This document shows, piece by piece, positions 9,582-18,544 of a DNA stretch of 64,000 bases. The notes under the pieces were generated by a model, which had not been told where the DNA came from, searched no databases, and was given only the letters and a program-made list of their open reading frames with translations. This stretch comes from Enterobacter sp. RHBSTW-00994 (GTDB lineage Bacteria > Pseudomonadota > Gammaproteobacteria > Enterobacterales > Enterobacteriaceae). How positions within the stretch are numbered: the stretch's first letter is position 1; every line of letters starts with the position of its first letter. Position numbers and translations under genes: made by a program. The DNA lies in NCBI RefSeq assembly GCF_013782625.1, contig NZ_CP056199.1, positions 4,482,588-4,546,587 on the forward strand, read 5' to 3'.

Positions 9582-10277
9582 TTACACCGGCGGCAGGTCG
9601 AACAGCAGGATTTCACTTTCGCTGTCAGCATGAACGGACAGTGCCTGTTCATCCCAAATCGCCAGACCATCACTGGTGCTCGCTTTCGTACCGTTGATGG
9701 TCACGTCGCCTTTCACCACCTGGATCCACACACGGCGGTTTGCGGCGATCTGATGTACTGACTGTTCGTTTTTCGCCAGCGCCCAGCGGAAAAGCTCCAT
9801 ATCCTGATACACTTTCAGCGAGCCATCACGCGCGTCCGGAGACAACACCAGCTGTTTACCTTGCAGGGCGTCGAAGCGGCGTTGCTCATAACGTGGCGTG
9901 ATGCCGGTTTCTTCTGGAATGATCCAGATTTGGTACAGATGCAGTTTTTCCGTTTTGCTTGGGTTGTATTCGGAGTGACGAATCCCTGTACCTGCACTCA
10001 TGATCTGGAATTCACCCGCCGGAACCTGCTCTTTATTGCCCATGCTGTCCTGGTGCTCAACCGCCCCTTCCAGAACATAGGTCAGGATTTCCATATCTTT
10101 GTGCGGGTGAGTCCCGAAGCCCTGGCCTGCATCAATCACGTCGTCGTTAATAACCCGCAGTGCAGAGAAGCCCATGAAATTCGGGTCGTAGTAATCGGCA
10201 AACGAGAATGAATGCCATGAGTCCAGCCAGCCATGATTCGCGTGACCACGTTCGTTTGCTTTGCGTAAGTAGATCAT
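9582..10277 (-). CDS. yhhW: Pirin-family protein YhhW (quercetinase-like)
   Basis: Cupin protein of the pirin family. The E. coli homologue shows quercetin 2,3-dioxygenase activity in vitro, but its natural substrate is unknown. The ATG at 10277 (MIYLRKANERGHANHG) gives 231 residues, the E. coli length. GGGGA lies 8 nt upstream, whereas the in-frame ATG at 10286 would touch that ribosome site. Metal ligands are His57 and His59 (GTHPHKD), His101 and Glu103 (IRHSEYN). It is upstream of gntR on the same strand but ends in its own terminator. Confidence 0.95.
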   Translation of the reverse strand: MIYLRKANERGHANHGWLDSWHSFSFADYYDPNFMGFSALRVINDDVIDAGQGFGTHPHKDMEILTYVLEGAVEHQDSMGNKEQVPAGEFQIMSAGTGIRHSEYNPSKTEKLHLYQIWIIPEETGITPRYEQRRFDALQGKQLVLSPDARDGSLKVYQDMELFRWALAKNEQSVHQIAANRRVWIQVVKGDVTINGTKASTSDGLAIWDEQALSVHADSESEILLFDLPPV

Positions 10278-10400
10278 TGTTTTCATCCCCAGTTCGTTTT
10301 GATGGACTCAGTGTGGACGCAAACCGCCAGGGATGATAGAGGGTGAAAATTGACTCCTCTGTTCAAAAATTATGAACAAGCCAGCAGGAGTCTTTTTTAC

Positions 10401-11438
10401 CTATCTGGCGAGGGTTACCGTGGCAGGAGAAGCCTGTTCAAAGGCACGTTCAAGGATTTCAAGATTGGTCAGAACTTCAGTTTCCTTGACGTAATTTGCC
10501 GTACCCTGGTTTATCGTTTCAAACAGCGCATCGTAAACGAAGCCATAGTCACCGGTTTCAGGCTTTAGCGCCTCTTTGACTGTGATGCCTTCGGCATTCA
10601 CATACTCCAGCACGCCAACGGAATCATCCGCCGCAAAACCAGGCTCGCCCGGCATAATATTAGCCTTCAGGCTGGTTTCCTGCTGGTCGATACCGTATTT
10701 GATAAACGAGCCTTTCGTTCCGTGGACGATAAATTTTGGGTAATCCATTTTCACCAGATGGCTGGTTTTGACGATGGCTTTCAGGTCGCCATAAAACAGC
10801 TGCGCCTCGAAGGTATCATCCGGGTTGGCTTTGTTGCGCAAGCTGCGGATGTCATAGGCAACATGATCCGGGCGACCAAACAGGGAGATGATCTGGTCCA
10901 TGGTGTGGACACCCAGGCCATAAAACGCGCCATCCTGCGGCAGGCCAGGTTTCGTTTCCGCCACCGGGCGGTAGTAATCGAAGTGGCTTTCGATTTCGAC
11001 AATCTCGCCAAGTTTACCGCTCTCAATGGCCTTTTTCGCCGTCAGGAAGCAGCTGTCAAAGCGACGGTTTTGATATGGCGTTACGGTCAACCCTTTGCTT
11101 TTTGCCAACGCAAACAACGTTTTTGCCTCAGCCAGGGTTGGCGTGAGCGGCTTTTCCACCAACACGTTTTTACCGGCCTCCAGCGCGCGTTTTGCGTAGT
11201 CAAAATGGCTGTCCGCGTGGGTACAAACCACCACCAGCTTGACCTGGGGATCGTTGAGTACCTCGTCGAGATCGCTGGTGAAATGAATGTGAGAGTATTG
11301 CGGGGATTGCTCTTCAGGCTTCGCACTGCGGCGGTAGATATGCGCGACGTGCCAGCTGTCTTTGCGGTTGAGAACATACGGCAGGTGGTAGCGGGTGGTG
11401 CTTTTACCAAATCCAATAAATGCGCAATGTAATGTCAT
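10401..11438 (-). CDS. yhhX: Gfo/Idh/MocA-family oxidoreductase YhhX
   Basis: Predicted NAD(P)-dependent oxidoreductase of 345 residues; its substrate is not established. The N-terminal Rossmann segment FIGFGKSTTRYHLPYV, the EKPL motif (VLVEKPLTPTLAEA) that positions the cofactor, and the conserved YGLGVHTMDQ in the C-terminal domain are all present. It matches E. coli YhhX along its length. It lies upstream of yhhW and downstream of the ryhB sRNA gene, the K-12 order. No regulatory site specific to it was recognised. Confidence 0.94.
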   Translation of the reverse strand: MTLHCAFIGFGKSTTRYHLPYVLNRKDSWHVAHIYRRSAKPEEQSPQYSHIHFTSDLDEVLNDPQVKLVVVCTHADSHFDYAKRALEAGKNVLVEKPLTPTLAEAKTLFALAKSKGLTVTPYQNRRFDSCFLTAKKAIESGKLGEIVEIESHFDYYRPVAETKPGLPQDGAFYGLGVHTMDQIISLFGRPDHVAYDIRSLRNKANPDDTFEAQLFYGDLKAIVKTSHLVKMDYPKFIVHGTKGSFIKYGIDQQETSLKANIMPGEPGFAADDSVGVLEYVNAEGITVKEALKPETGDYGFVYDALFETINQGTANYVKETEVLTNLEILERAFEQASPATVTLAR

Positions 11439-11488
11439 GACTCAGTCCTTTTGAAAGGTTACTGCGTCTTACCATAGCGCAATACCTC

Positions 11489-11620
11489 TGCTCGCGCATC
11501 GGCCGTCGACGTCGCAGGCAGTCTGCTCACGGCAAGCGCGCAGCAACCGGAGCGTACATAGAGTGCGTGAGGATTGCGAGCACTTCCCGGAGGCAAAATG
11601 GCAAGTAAGCCAGGCTGAAA
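11489..11620. repeat. Possible degenerate palindromic repeat between yhhX and ryhB
   Basis: No gene is evident here. The stretch ends GGCAAAATGGCAAGTAAGCC and contains GGCAAGCGCG followed later by GCGAGCAC. This resembles in layout the GGCAAGGCGCG...GCGGCAC...GGCAAAAATAGCC part of the palindromic element at 16435-16702. A weak 7-bp inverted pair TGCTCGC/GCGAGCA spans 11489-11582. It may be a decayed relative of that element or an ERIC-like repeat. The resemblance was judged by eye only. Confidence 0.3.
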
Positions 11621-11630
11621 CAAAAACCCC

Positions 11631-11725
11631 AAAAAAAAAGCCAGCTAGAAGCTGGCTAAAGTAATACTGGAAGCAATGTGAGCAATGTCGTGCTTTCAGG
11701 TTCCCGTAGTGGTCTTCCTGAATGC
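11631..11725 (-). ncRNA. ryhB: Small regulatory RNA RyhB
   Basis: Iron-responsive Hfq-binding sRNA that represses mRNAs of non-essential iron proteins (sdhCDAB, sodB, acnA and others in E. coli). The 42-nt conserved core reads CCTGAAAGCACGACATTGCT and continues unchanged to CAGTATTACTT at 11659-11700 (minus strand). An intrinsic terminator follows: AGCCAGC/GCTGGCT stem at 11639-11657 and nine T residues. The 5' end is inferred at about 11725 by comparison with E. coli (GC-TCAGGAAGACC). The position between yhhX and yhhY is the K-12 locus. A Fur box lies immediately upstream. A minus-strand ORF covering this region is judged not to be a gene. Confidence 0.95.
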
Positions 11726-11730
11726 AGGAC

Positions 11731-11749
11731 AATAATAATCATTCTCATT
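11731..11749 (-). promoter_or_regulatory. Fur box over the ryhB promoter
   Basis: The minus-strand sequence AATGAGAATGATTATTATT is a good match to the Fur 19-bp consensus, with the 7-1-7 core TGAGAAT-G-ATTATTA. It overlaps the expected -10 region of ryhB, so iron-loaded Fur should block transcription, as known in E. coli. Confidence 0.85.
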
Positions 11750-11846
11750 CGCACTTGTCCAATACTTTTTGCAAAAAATAGCAGTTGACTCAAATTTTAA
11801 AGTCAATGATGTTGGAAGGGATGTTTAACTGACTGAGGATTAAGGA

Positions 11847-12338
11847 ATGAGTGAGATAGTGATACGCCACGCTGAACCGAAAGATGCAGAAGCCTTACGC
11901 CAGAACTACATGCATTACGGGGTGTATCACGACACGCTACAACTACCTCATCCTTCTCTCGAAATGTGGCAGGAGCGTCTCATCGTTAAGCCAGGCCAAA
12001 AACGCCTGGTCGCCTGCATAGACGATACCGTAGTAGGGGATTTAGCGCTCCAGGTCGAAGCCAGCCCACGGCGTAGCCATGTGGCCACATTTGGTATTAG
12101 CGTCGCAGTGCACGCACAGGGGCGCGGTGTGGGCAGCGCGTTAATGCGTGAAATGGTCAACCTGTGTGATAACTGGATGCGTATCGAACGCATTGAATTA
12201 ACAGTGTTTGCCGATAATCCGCCAGCACTGGCACTGTACCGAAAGTTTGGCTTTGAAATTGAAGGTACGGGAAAGAAATTCGCCCTGCGTAACGGCGAGT
12301 ATGTGGATGCGTACTATATGGCGCGCATGAAACAGTGA
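11847..12338 (+). CDS. yhhY: GNAT acetyltransferase YhhY
   Basis: Cytoplasmic N-acetyltransferase of 163 residues; the E. coli homologue has been reported to acetylate some free amino acids. The acetyl-CoA binding segment is seen in VHAQGRGVGSALMREMV (motif A), with the C-terminal motif B around NPPALALYRKFGFEIEGTGK. It starts MSEIVIRHAEPKDAEAL, with a ribosome site AAGGA before the ATG. It faces ggt, and the two share a bidirectional terminator at 12347-12381. Confidence 0.94.
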   Translation: MSEIVIRHAEPKDAEALRQNYMHYGVYHDTLQLPHPSLEMWQERLIVKPGQKRLVACIDDTVVGDLALQVEASPRRSHVATFGISVAVHAQGRGVGSALMREMVNLCDNWMRIERIELTVFADNPPALALYRKFGFEIEGTGKKFALRNGEYVDAYYMARMKQ

Positions 12339-12346
12339 CCTGATTG

Positions 12347-12381
12347 TTCTCCCTCTCTCCCCTTCGGGGAGAGAGGGAGAA
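12347..12381. terminator. Bidirectional terminator between yhhY and ggt
   Basis: A perfect 16-bp stem (TTCTCCCTCTCTCCCC and its complement) with the loop TTC sits exactly between the converging stops of yhhY and ggt. It is a member of the GC-rich palindrome type recurring in this window. Confidence 0.75.
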
Positions 12382-12385
12382 ATCA

Positions 12386-14131
12386 TTAGTACCCCGCCGT
12401 CAAATCATCCACAGAACGCGGATCTGACGCGCCAAACAGCACACCTTCCGGCCCAACCATAATGCTCTGAGTGCTCCCCATCGCCTCTTTGACCACCACT
12501 TTCTGTCCGCGTTGCTCCAGCAGTTTTATCGTGTCCGGGCTAAAACCCTTCTCGACGCGCAACTCATCCGGCAGCCACTGATGGTGTAATCGCGGGGCGT
12601 TGGTCGCTTCAGCCACATTCATCCCAAAATCGATGCTGTTGACCACCATCTGAAGCACGGTGGTAATAATACGGCTCCCGCCAGGGCTGCCAGTTACCAG
12701 CCAGGTTTTGCCATCTTTCACCACGATGGTTGGCGACATGGACGACAGCGGACGCTTCTTCGGCCCAACAGCATTGGCATCGCCCCCCACTAACCCGTAG
12801 ACGTTGGGCACACCAGGCTTGGCAGAGAAATCATCCATTTCGTTGTTCAGCAGAATACCGCTATTCCCCGCCACAATCCCGGTTCCGAAGGTAGTATTCA
12901 GCGTATAGGTCACCGCCACGGCGTTACCGTCTTTATCCACCACCGAGAAATGCGTGGTCTGGTTACTTTCATACGGCGCTAATTTGCCTGGGCGGATCTC
13001 ACTCGATGGCTTAGCCCTGTTGATATCGATCTGATCGGCGATGGATTTGGCATAGGCTTTATTGGTCAGCGCTTGCCACGGCACATTGACGAAATCCGGG
13101 TCGCCAAGGTATTCCGAGCGGTCGGCATAGGCCCGTTTCTCTGCCTCCGTCATTACCTGCATCGCATCGGCACTGCCAAAACCAAACTTGTGCATATCGA
13201 AGTTTTCAAGAATGTTGAGGATCTGCACGATGTGGATCCCGCCGGAAGACGGCGGCGGCATAGAGAACACCTGATAACCACGATAGCTTCCGCTAATCGG
13301 CTCGCGCTCAACCGCTTTGTACTCAGCCAGATCCGCCTTGGTGATGAGCCCGCCGTTCTTTTGCATCTCTTCGGCAATCTGATCGGCAATCGCGCCTTTG
13401 TAGAAGGCGTCCGGCCCGTGCTCCGCAATCAGCTCCAGGCTTTTCGCCAGGTTTTTCTGCACCAGCTTGTCGCCCTTTTTCAGCGGCTCGCCGTCTTTCC
13501 AGAAGATCGCTTTACTGTTTTCATGATTAGGGATCACTTCGCTGCCATAGGTTTTGAGATCGTCCGCCAACGCGTCGTTCACCACGAAGCCGTCACGCGC
13601 AAGTTTAATCGCGGGTTGTACCACTTTGTTCAGCGGTAACGTGCCATATTTTTCCAGCGCCAGCGAGAAACCCGCCACTGTGCCTGGTGTTCCGGAAGCC
13701 AGATGAGAGGTCAGGGATTTTTTGCTGTCCGGGTTGCCCTGATCATCAAGAAACATATCGCGGGATGCCTGATTCGGCGCCATTTCGCGGAAGTCGATGG
13801 CCGTGGTTTTACCGTCTTTGGTGCGCAGCATCATAAAGCCGCCGCCGCCCAGGTTACCGGCCTGCGGGTGTGTTACTGCCAGCGCGTAACCCACCGCCAC
13901 CGCGGCATCTACCGCGTTCCCACCCTGCCTGAGAATATCCACGCCGACTCGTGTGGCCATCGCATCAACCGATGCCACCATGCCATGCGTCGCCCGCACG
14001 GGATGAAACACATCTTCTTCCACGCCGTAGGACACTGGCGGAGCGGCTGGCGGGTTCGCCGCCACGCTAAATGTGCCGCCTGCCATCAGTGCGGCGATCG
14101 CTACCCAGCGAAAAAACGTTGGTTTCATCAT
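12386..14131 (-). CDS. ggt: Periplasmic gamma-glutamyltranspeptidase
   Basis: Hydrolyses or transfers the gamma-glutamyl group of glutathione and related peptides in the periplasm, made as a precursor that cuts itself into large and small subunits. The ATG at 14131 (MMKPTFFRWVAIAALMAGG) gives 581 residues with GGAGA 6 nt upstream; E. coli has 580. A signal peptide ends near residue 25. The catalytic N-terminal Thr of the small subunit is about residue 392 in SNQTTHFSVVDKDG, preceded by the Gln cleavage site. GSPGGSRI near the C-terminus is the substrate-carboxylate loop. Single gene, divergent from yhhA. Confidence 0.97.
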   Translation of the reverse strand: MMKPTFFRWVAIAALMAGGTFSVAANPPAAPPVSYGVEEDVFHPVRATHGMVASVDAMATRVGVDILRQGGNAVDAAVAVGYALAVTHPQAGNLGGGGFMMLRTKDGKTTAIDFREMAPNQASRDMFLDDQGNPDSKKSLTSHLASGTPGTVAGFSLALEKYGTLPLNKVVQPAIKLARDGFVVNDALADDLKTYGSEVIPNHENSKAIFWKDGEPLKKGDKLVQKNLAKSLELIAEHGPDAFYKGAIADQIAEEMQKNGGLITKADLAEYKAVEREPISGSYRGYQVFSMPPPSSGGIHIVQILNILENFDMHKFGFGSADAMQVMTEAEKRAYADRSEYLGDPDFVNVPWQALTNKAYAKSIADQIDINRAKPSSEIRPGKLAPYESNQTTHFSVVDKDGNAVAVTYTLNTTFGTGIVAGNSGILLNNEMDDFSAKPGVPNVYGLVGGDANAVGPKKRPLSSMSPTIVVKDGKTWLVTGSPGGSRIITTVLQMVVNSIDFGMNVAEATNAPRLHHQWLPDELRVEKGFSPDTIKLLEQRGQKVVVKEAMGSTQSIMVGPEGVLFGASDPRSVDDLTAGY

Positions 14132-14254
14132 TATTGTTCTCCAGGTGATGGGATCCATATTCCCCGCTTAATCCTGGTTCACAACTCCTAAAAAATCATC
14201 GTTATGGCGGAATCAGGGTAAACTTAAGAGAAGCCTCAAAAGGAGGAGATGACA

Positions 14255-14635
14255 ATGAAACACTTTTTGATTCTTACCGCGCTGCTACCCTTTGCCGCGC
14301 TAGCGCAGCCACTCAACACCATGAACAACCCTAACCAGCCAGGCTATGTCATTCCGAGCCAGCAACGTATGCAAACGGAGATGATGAGCCAACAACAGCA
14401 GCAAAAAGGAATGCTTAATCAGCAGCTTAAAACGCAGACTCAGCTTCAGCAGCAAAAACTGCAAACGCAGATCAATAACAACACCCAGCGTGTTCAACAA
14501 AACCAGCCGCGTGAGCAGGTGTTACCGAACAGCAATGGCGGGATGTTAAGTGGCGGGGCAACGCAGAGTAGCGGTCAGCAGCATATGCTGCCGCCGCGTT
14601 CGAATGGGGATATGCTTAATAATCCGCAGAATTAA
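14255..14635 (+). CDS. yhhA: Gln-rich secreted protein YhhA (DUF2756)
   Basis: Small protein of unknown function, 126 residues from the ATG at 14255. AGGAGG is 8 nt upstream, while the in-frame ATG at 14249 sits only 2 nt from it. Signal peptide [19 protein letters not shown], cleaved about after residue 17. The mature part is rich in Gln, Asn and Met ([20 protein letters not shown]) with no Cys and is likely extended or coiled. Its 3' end overlaps the convergent ugpQ by 20 bases. E. coli YhhA lies at the same place and is somewhat longer. Confidence 0.9.
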   Translation: MKHFLILTALLPFAALAQPLNTMNNPNQPGYVIPSQQRMQTEMMSQQQQQKGMLNQQLKTQTQLQQQKLQTQINNNTQRVQQNQPREQVLPNSNGGMLSGGATQSSGQQHMLPPRSNGDMLNNPQN

Positions 14636-15365
14636 AATTCGGACCTATCACGTCAACCACATCGGTACAGATACTATCGACACCCCAGCGCAGCAGTTCT
14701 GCCGCGCGCTGGGGTTTGTTGACGGTATACACCAGAATATGCAGCCCGGCATCCTTCAACATCTTAACCCGAGCTTCGTCCAGCAGTTTGTGATTCAGGT
14801 GAATCGACACACAGCCCAGGCGAGTGGTCAGCTCGCGCCAGTCCTCACGCCACTCATCCAGCAATAACCCGCGCGGCAGTTCCGGGACGGCGGCCTGAGC
14901 CGCTTCCAGCGCATCAATTTCAAATGAAGAGAGCAGCGGCGGAGCCATCCCTTCCCACAACTCACGCGCGGCGAGGGCGATAACCTTGCCGGTTAACGGC
15001 CCTGTTCCCGTGGTGGGTTTAATTTCGATATTGGCCATCATCCCGTGTTGACGACAGCGATCGGCTACTTCCGCCAGAAGCGGAAGCGGTTCGCCTTTAA
15101 ATTCGCCGCTGTACCAACTCCCGGCATCGACTTTCAGGAGATCGCGCCACGGTAATTCCCCTGCCACGCCCCAACCGTTGCTGGTCCGTTCGAGGTTATC
15201 GTCATGCAGCAGAAAAATTTCGCCATCTTTCGACAGCTTGGCATCAAATTCAATCATGGTATGACCGTAACGCGCACCCACGTCAATCGCCGCCAGCGTG
15301 TTTTCCGGCGCCAGTTTACCGCCGCCACGGTGGGCGACGATGTGGGGGTAAGGCCAGTTACTCAT
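14616..15365 (-). CDS. ugpQ: Glycerophosphodiester phosphodiesterase UgpQ
   Basis: Cytoplasmic enzyme that splits glycerophosphodiesters into glycerol-3-phosphate and an alcohol, 249 residues. The GDPD active site is present: [15 protein letters not shown] near residues 12-26, the Glu/Asp pair in [12 protein letters not shown] and the general acid/base His in [13 protein letters not shown]. It is the last gene of ugpBAECQ and starts in an ATGA overlap with ugpC. It works on substrates brought in by UgpABCE. The extreme 3' end overlaps yhhA. Confidence 0.97.
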   Translation of the reverse strand: MSNWPYPHIVAHRGGGKLAPENTLAAIDVGARYGHTMIEFDAKLSKDGEIFLLHDDNLERTSNGWGVAGELPWRDLLKVDAGSWYSGEFKGEPLPLLAEVADRCRQHGMMANIEIKPTTGTGPLTGKVIALAARELWEGMAPPLLSSFEIDALEAAQAAVPELPRGLLLDEWREDWRELTTRLGCVSIHLNHKLLDEARVKMLKDAGLHILVYTVNKPQRAAELLRWGVDSICTDVVDVIGPNFNSADY

Positions 15366-16432
15366 AGTCGTTGTCCTGTTTCACCATCAAATAAGTGCAG
15401 ATGATTTTCTGGCAGATGCAGCCAGAGCGTACTGCCTGCTTTCGGGCGCTCCTGATGCGCCAGACGCACAACGATCTTTTGTTCGCCCCAGCGTCCATGG
15501 GCCAGGTTATCCGCCCCCAGCATCTCCAGCGTGTCCATCACCAGCGGTACACCGCCTTCTGCCTGCGAGCTTAGCGCAATGTGTTCCGGGCGGATACCAA
15601 GCGTCATCTTACGCCCGGCATAGCCACGATAGTACCAGTTGATCGGCAATGCCATCCCACTGTCCAGCTCAAAATGGGTTCCTGAGCTGCTGATTCGGCC
15701 TTCCAGCAGGTTCATCGCCGGGCTGCCAATAAAGCTCGCCACAAAACGGCTGGCCGGTTTTTCATACACCTCAACCGGCGTCCCAATCTGCTCTGCGATA
15801 CCTTTGTTCATGACCATCACACGCTGCGCCAGAGTCATGGCTTCCACCTGATCGTGCGTGACGTAAAGTGAAGTGGTATTCAGACGACGATGCAACTGTT
15901 GCAGTTCAAGGCGCATCTGTACGCGCAGTTTGGCATCGAGGTTTGAAAGCGGTTCATCAAACAGGAACACGGCCGGATCACGCACAATGGCGCGCCCCAT
16001 TGCCACGCGCTGACGCTGACCACCAGAGAGTTCACGCGGGCGGCGCTTCAGCAGGCCATCCAGCTCCAGAATGCGCGCGGCTTCTTTCACACGCTCGTCG
16101 ATATGACCTTTGCCCATACCGCGAATTTTCAGCCCCCAGGCCATGTTCTCTTCCACACTCATGTGCGGATAGAGGGCGTAGTTCTGGAACACCATCGCAA
16201 TGCCGCGATCTTTGGGTTCCATTTCGGTGACGCGCTGGCGATCAATCCAGATATCGCCGGAGGTCACACGCTCAAGCCCCGCCACCATACGCAATAGCGT
16301 CGATTTTCCGCAGCCGGACGGGCCAACCATCACGATAAATTCTCCGTCCGCCACGTCGAGCGTGAGCGGCTGAATGACCTGGGTTTTGCCATCCCAGCTT
16401 TTGGTTACTGCCTGAAGTTTCAGTCCTGCCAT
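15362..16432 (-). CDS. ugpC: ABC transporter ATPase UgpC (glycerol-3-phosphate)
   Basis: ATP-hydrolysing subunit of the glycerol-3-phosphate/glycerophosphodiester importer, 356 residues as in E. coli. Walker A is GPSGCGKST, signature [14 protein letters not shown], and Walker [17 protein letters not shown]; the C-terminal third is the MalK-type regulatory/TOBE region. It overlaps ugpQ by 4 nt. The bases before its ATG are the end of the 268-bp palindromic element (ACAACCTCTATG), so no convincing Shine-Dalgarno sequence is seen. This is unusual for an operon gene that should be made in step with ugpA and ugpE. Confidence 0.97.
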   Translation of the reverse strand: MAGLKLQAVTKSWDGKTQVIQPLTLDVADGEFIVMVGPSGCGKSTLLRMVAGLERVTSGDIWIDRQRVTEMEPKDRGIAMVFQNYALYPHMSVEENMAWGLKIRGMGKGHIDERVKEAARILELDGLLKRRPRELSGGQRQRVAMGRAIVRDPAVFLFDEPLSNLDAKLRVQMRLELQQLHRRLNTTSLYVTHDQVEAMTLAQRVMVMNKGIAEQIGTPVEVYEKPASRFVASFIGSPAMNLLEGRISSSGTHFELDSGMALPINWYYRGYAGRKMTLGIRPEHIALSSQAEGGVPLVMDTLEMLGADNLAHGRWGEQKIVVRLAHQERPKAGSTLWLHLPENHLHLFDGETGQRL

Positions 16433-16434
16433 AG

Positions 16435-16702
16435 AGGTTGTATCCCTTGATTATTCGTGAACGTCGCTGGCGGCTATTTTTGCCCAGGGCAAGGCGCGAG
16501 CGACAACGTTTGGTGGGCCCAAATAAAACGCAAGTAACGCGGCACTGGGCAAAAATAGCCCCAGCCCTTTGGGGCGCGTGCCGAAATCGCGTACTCTGCG
16601 TTGTTGGATTTGGACATAGGCCCACTATGTCCATCATCCTCCGCCTTGATTACACGATTTCGGCTCAGCGCCGACGTCACGAATAATCAAGGGATACAAC
16701 CT
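16435..16702. repeat. 268-bp nested palindromic (cloverleaf-like) element between ugpE and ugpC
   Basis: The ends are a perfect 26-bp inverted repeat (16435-16460 and 16677-16702; outer end AGGTTGTATCCCTTGATT). Inside are a perfect 16-bp inverted repeat (16472-16487 / 16545-16560, GGCTATTTTTGCCCAG) and a 14-bp pair with one mismatch (16580-16593 / 16651-16664, GCCGAAATCG...). Within the last is an 8-bp hairpin, TGGACATA/TATGTCCA (16611-16633). The RNA or single strand could fold as a three-way junction. The right end overlaps two bases of the ugpE stop codon. No credible ORF is present. It looks like a non-autonomous, MITE-like insertion inside the ugp operon; the family is not recognised. 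Confidence 0.85.
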
Positions 16703-17546
16703 ACTTCTCACTGTCCACTAAACCACGCACAAACGCACGCTGCATGGCTAAAACGATAATGACCGGGGGGATGAGCGTGAGCAGCATCGCCGCCATCACC
16801 TGGTTCCAGAGGGTCGTGCCTTCGCCGGTGGCAATCATGCCTTTGATTCCGGCCACCGCAGTCCCCAGATTGACATCCTGAATAATCAACAGCGGCCACA
16901 GATACTGGTTCCAGCCGTAGATAAACGTAATCACAAACAGCGCAGCGAGGTTGGTTTTCGACAGCGGCAGCACGATGTCACGGAAAAAACGCATCGGTGA
17001 CGCACCGTCAATACGTGCCGCTTCAATCAACTCATCCGGCAGGGTCATGAAGAACTGACGAAACAGAAAAGTCGCAGTCGCAGAGGCCATCAACGGCAGG
17101 GTTAACCCTGCATAACTGTCGAGCATCCCGAGGTTAGCGATCACCTCGACCGTCGGGAAGATGCGCACTTCAACGGGCAACATCAGGGTAATAAAGATCA
17201 TCCAGAAGAACAGGTTACGCAGCGGAAAACGGAACCAGACAATGGCAAATGCGGAGAGCATCGATACCACGATTTTGCCCACCGTGATGCCAAAAGCCAT
17301 AATGAAACTGTTAAGCATCATCAGCCAGAACGGCGCGCTGTTCACCCCGACGCCCTGCGTCCAGATGGTTTTCATGTTCTCGAAAAGATGTCCACCAGGG
17401 ATTAAGGTCATCGGCGTGTCAAACACGGCTTTGGTATCCAAAGTCGCCGCCACAAAGGCGACATACAGCGGGAAGAGGATGACGATAATGCCCAGAATCA
17501 GCATGGTATGGCTGAAAATCGTCAGCCCCGGACGGTTCTCAATCAT
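16701..17546 (-). CDS. ugpE: ABC transporter permease UgpE
   Basis: Inner-membrane permease of the glycerol-3-phosphate importer, 281 residues with six predicted spans. The MalG-type EAA loop appears as [20 protein letters not shown]. It starts [19 protein letters not shown], in an ATGA overlap with ugpA. It pairs with UgpA and the ATPase UgpC; UgpB delivers the substrate. Its TAG stop is touched by the palindromic element that follows. Confidence 0.97.
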   Translation of the reverse strand: MIENRPGLTIFSHTMLILGIIVILFPLYVAFVAATLDTKAVFDTPMTLIPGGHLFENMKTIWTQGVGVNSAPFWLMMLNSFIMAFGITVGKIVVSMLSAFAIVWFRFPLRNLFFWMIFITLMLPVEVRIFPTVEVIANLGMLDSYAGLTLPLMASATATFLFRQFFMTLPDELIEAARIDGASPMRFFRDIVLPLSKTNLAALFVITFIYGWNQYLWPLLIIQDVNLGTAVAGIKGMIATGEGTTLWNQVMAAMLLTLIPPVIIVLAMQRAFVRGLVDSEK

Positions 17547-18430
17547 TGGTAGCGCACCTTACTTTCAACATAGCGGAACTGAACCACCGTGAGGATGATG
17601 ACGAGGAACATCAGCACGACGGACTGGGCAGCAGAGGCCGAGAGATCAAGACCCGCAAAGCCTTCACGGTAGATCTTATAAATCAGAGTCGTCGTAGCCT
17701 GAACCGGGCCGCCCGCCGTGGCAGCATCGATCACCGGGAAGGTGTCGAAGAAGGCATACACCAGGTTGACCACCAGCAAGAAGAAACTTACCGGGGCAAT
17801 CAGCGGCAGCGCCAGCTTAAAGAAACGACGAACCGGGCCTGCACCATCAATCGCCGCCGCTTCAACCAGCGATCGTGGGATGGATTGCAGCGCCGCAAAG
17901 AAGAACAGGAAGTTGTAGCTGATCTGCTTCCACACCGAGGCAAACACCACCAGGAACATCGCCTGGCCACTGTTCTGCGCGTGGTTCCAGTCATAGCCAA
18001 ACTCCCCAAGAAAATGGGTAATTAGCCCGCGTCCTGGGTTAAACAGGAAGATCCACAGCACGGCAGCGACCGCAGGTGCAACGGCGTAAGGCAGCAGCAT
18101 CAGGGTCTGGTAGAGACGGCTGCCGCGCACCACGTAATCCACCAGCGCCGCGAAGAAGAGCGAAGCGACAAGGCCGCTTACCGTCACCAGAGTGCTGAAT
18201 TTGATTGTCGTCCAGAAGGCGTCGATGTAGTAACTGTCATGCCACAGGGCGGCAAAGTTATCCAGACCGACAAACTGGCTGGAAAGCCCAAACGGATCAA
18301 CGCTCTGGACTGAGTACCACAGCGCTTCGCCCGCAGGCCAGATAAAGAAGATTACGGTGATGACCAGTTGCGGCGCGACCAGCAGATACGGCAGCCAGCG
18401 CGAACGGAACACCGGACGGGATGAGGACAT
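17543..18430 (-). CDS. ugpA: ABC transporter permease UgpA
   Basis: Inner-membrane permease of the glycerol-3-phosphate importer, 295 residues ([20 protein letters not shown]). The EAA loop is [20 protein letters not shown], where the ATPase docks. The second gene of ugpBAECQ, 114 bases downstream of ugpB, with a GC-rich palindromic repeat in the gap. It overlaps ugpE by 4 nt. Confidence 0.97.
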   Translation of the reverse strand: MSSSRPVFRSRWLPYLLVAPQLVITVIFFIWPAGEALWYSVQSVDPFGLSSQFVGLDNFAALWHDSYYIDAFWTTIKFSTLVTVSGLVASLFFAALVDYVVRGSRLYQTLMLLPYAVAPAVAAVLWIFLFNPGRGLITHFLGEFGYDWNHAQNSGQAMFLVVFASVWKQISYNFLFFFAALQSIPRSLVEAAAIDGAGPVRRFFKLALPLIAPVSFFLLVVNLVYAFFDTFPVIDAATAGGPVQATTTLIYKIYREGFAGLDLSASAAQSVVLMFLVIILTVVQFRYVESKVRYQ

Positions 18431-18450
18431 AGATTAGCTCATATTGATTT

Positions 18451-18533
18451 CCCCTCACCCTAACCCTCCCCCCAAAGGGCGAAGGAACGATTACACCCTC
18501 CCCCTTAAGGGAGAGGGCCGGAGTGAGGGGGGG
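18451..18533. repeat. GC-rich palindromic repeat between ugpB and ugpA
   Basis: Outer arms CCCCTCAC.../...GTGAGGGG and an inner palindrome CCCTCCCCCTTAAGGGAGAGGG-like (18497-18517) form a long stem. CCCTCACCCTAACCC at 18452-18466 is the exact reverse complement of 5913-5927. Within an operon, such stems usually protect the upstream mRNA end, which here would favour high UgpB levels over the membrane subunits (inference from other binding-protein operons). Confidence 0.6.
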
Positions 18534-18544
18534 ATTAGTTTTAA

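Noticed and set aside
11469-11732. Minus-strand ORF of 87 residues
   Set aside because: It covers the RyhB gene and its terminator, including the run of T residues; the RNA gene explains the conservation.
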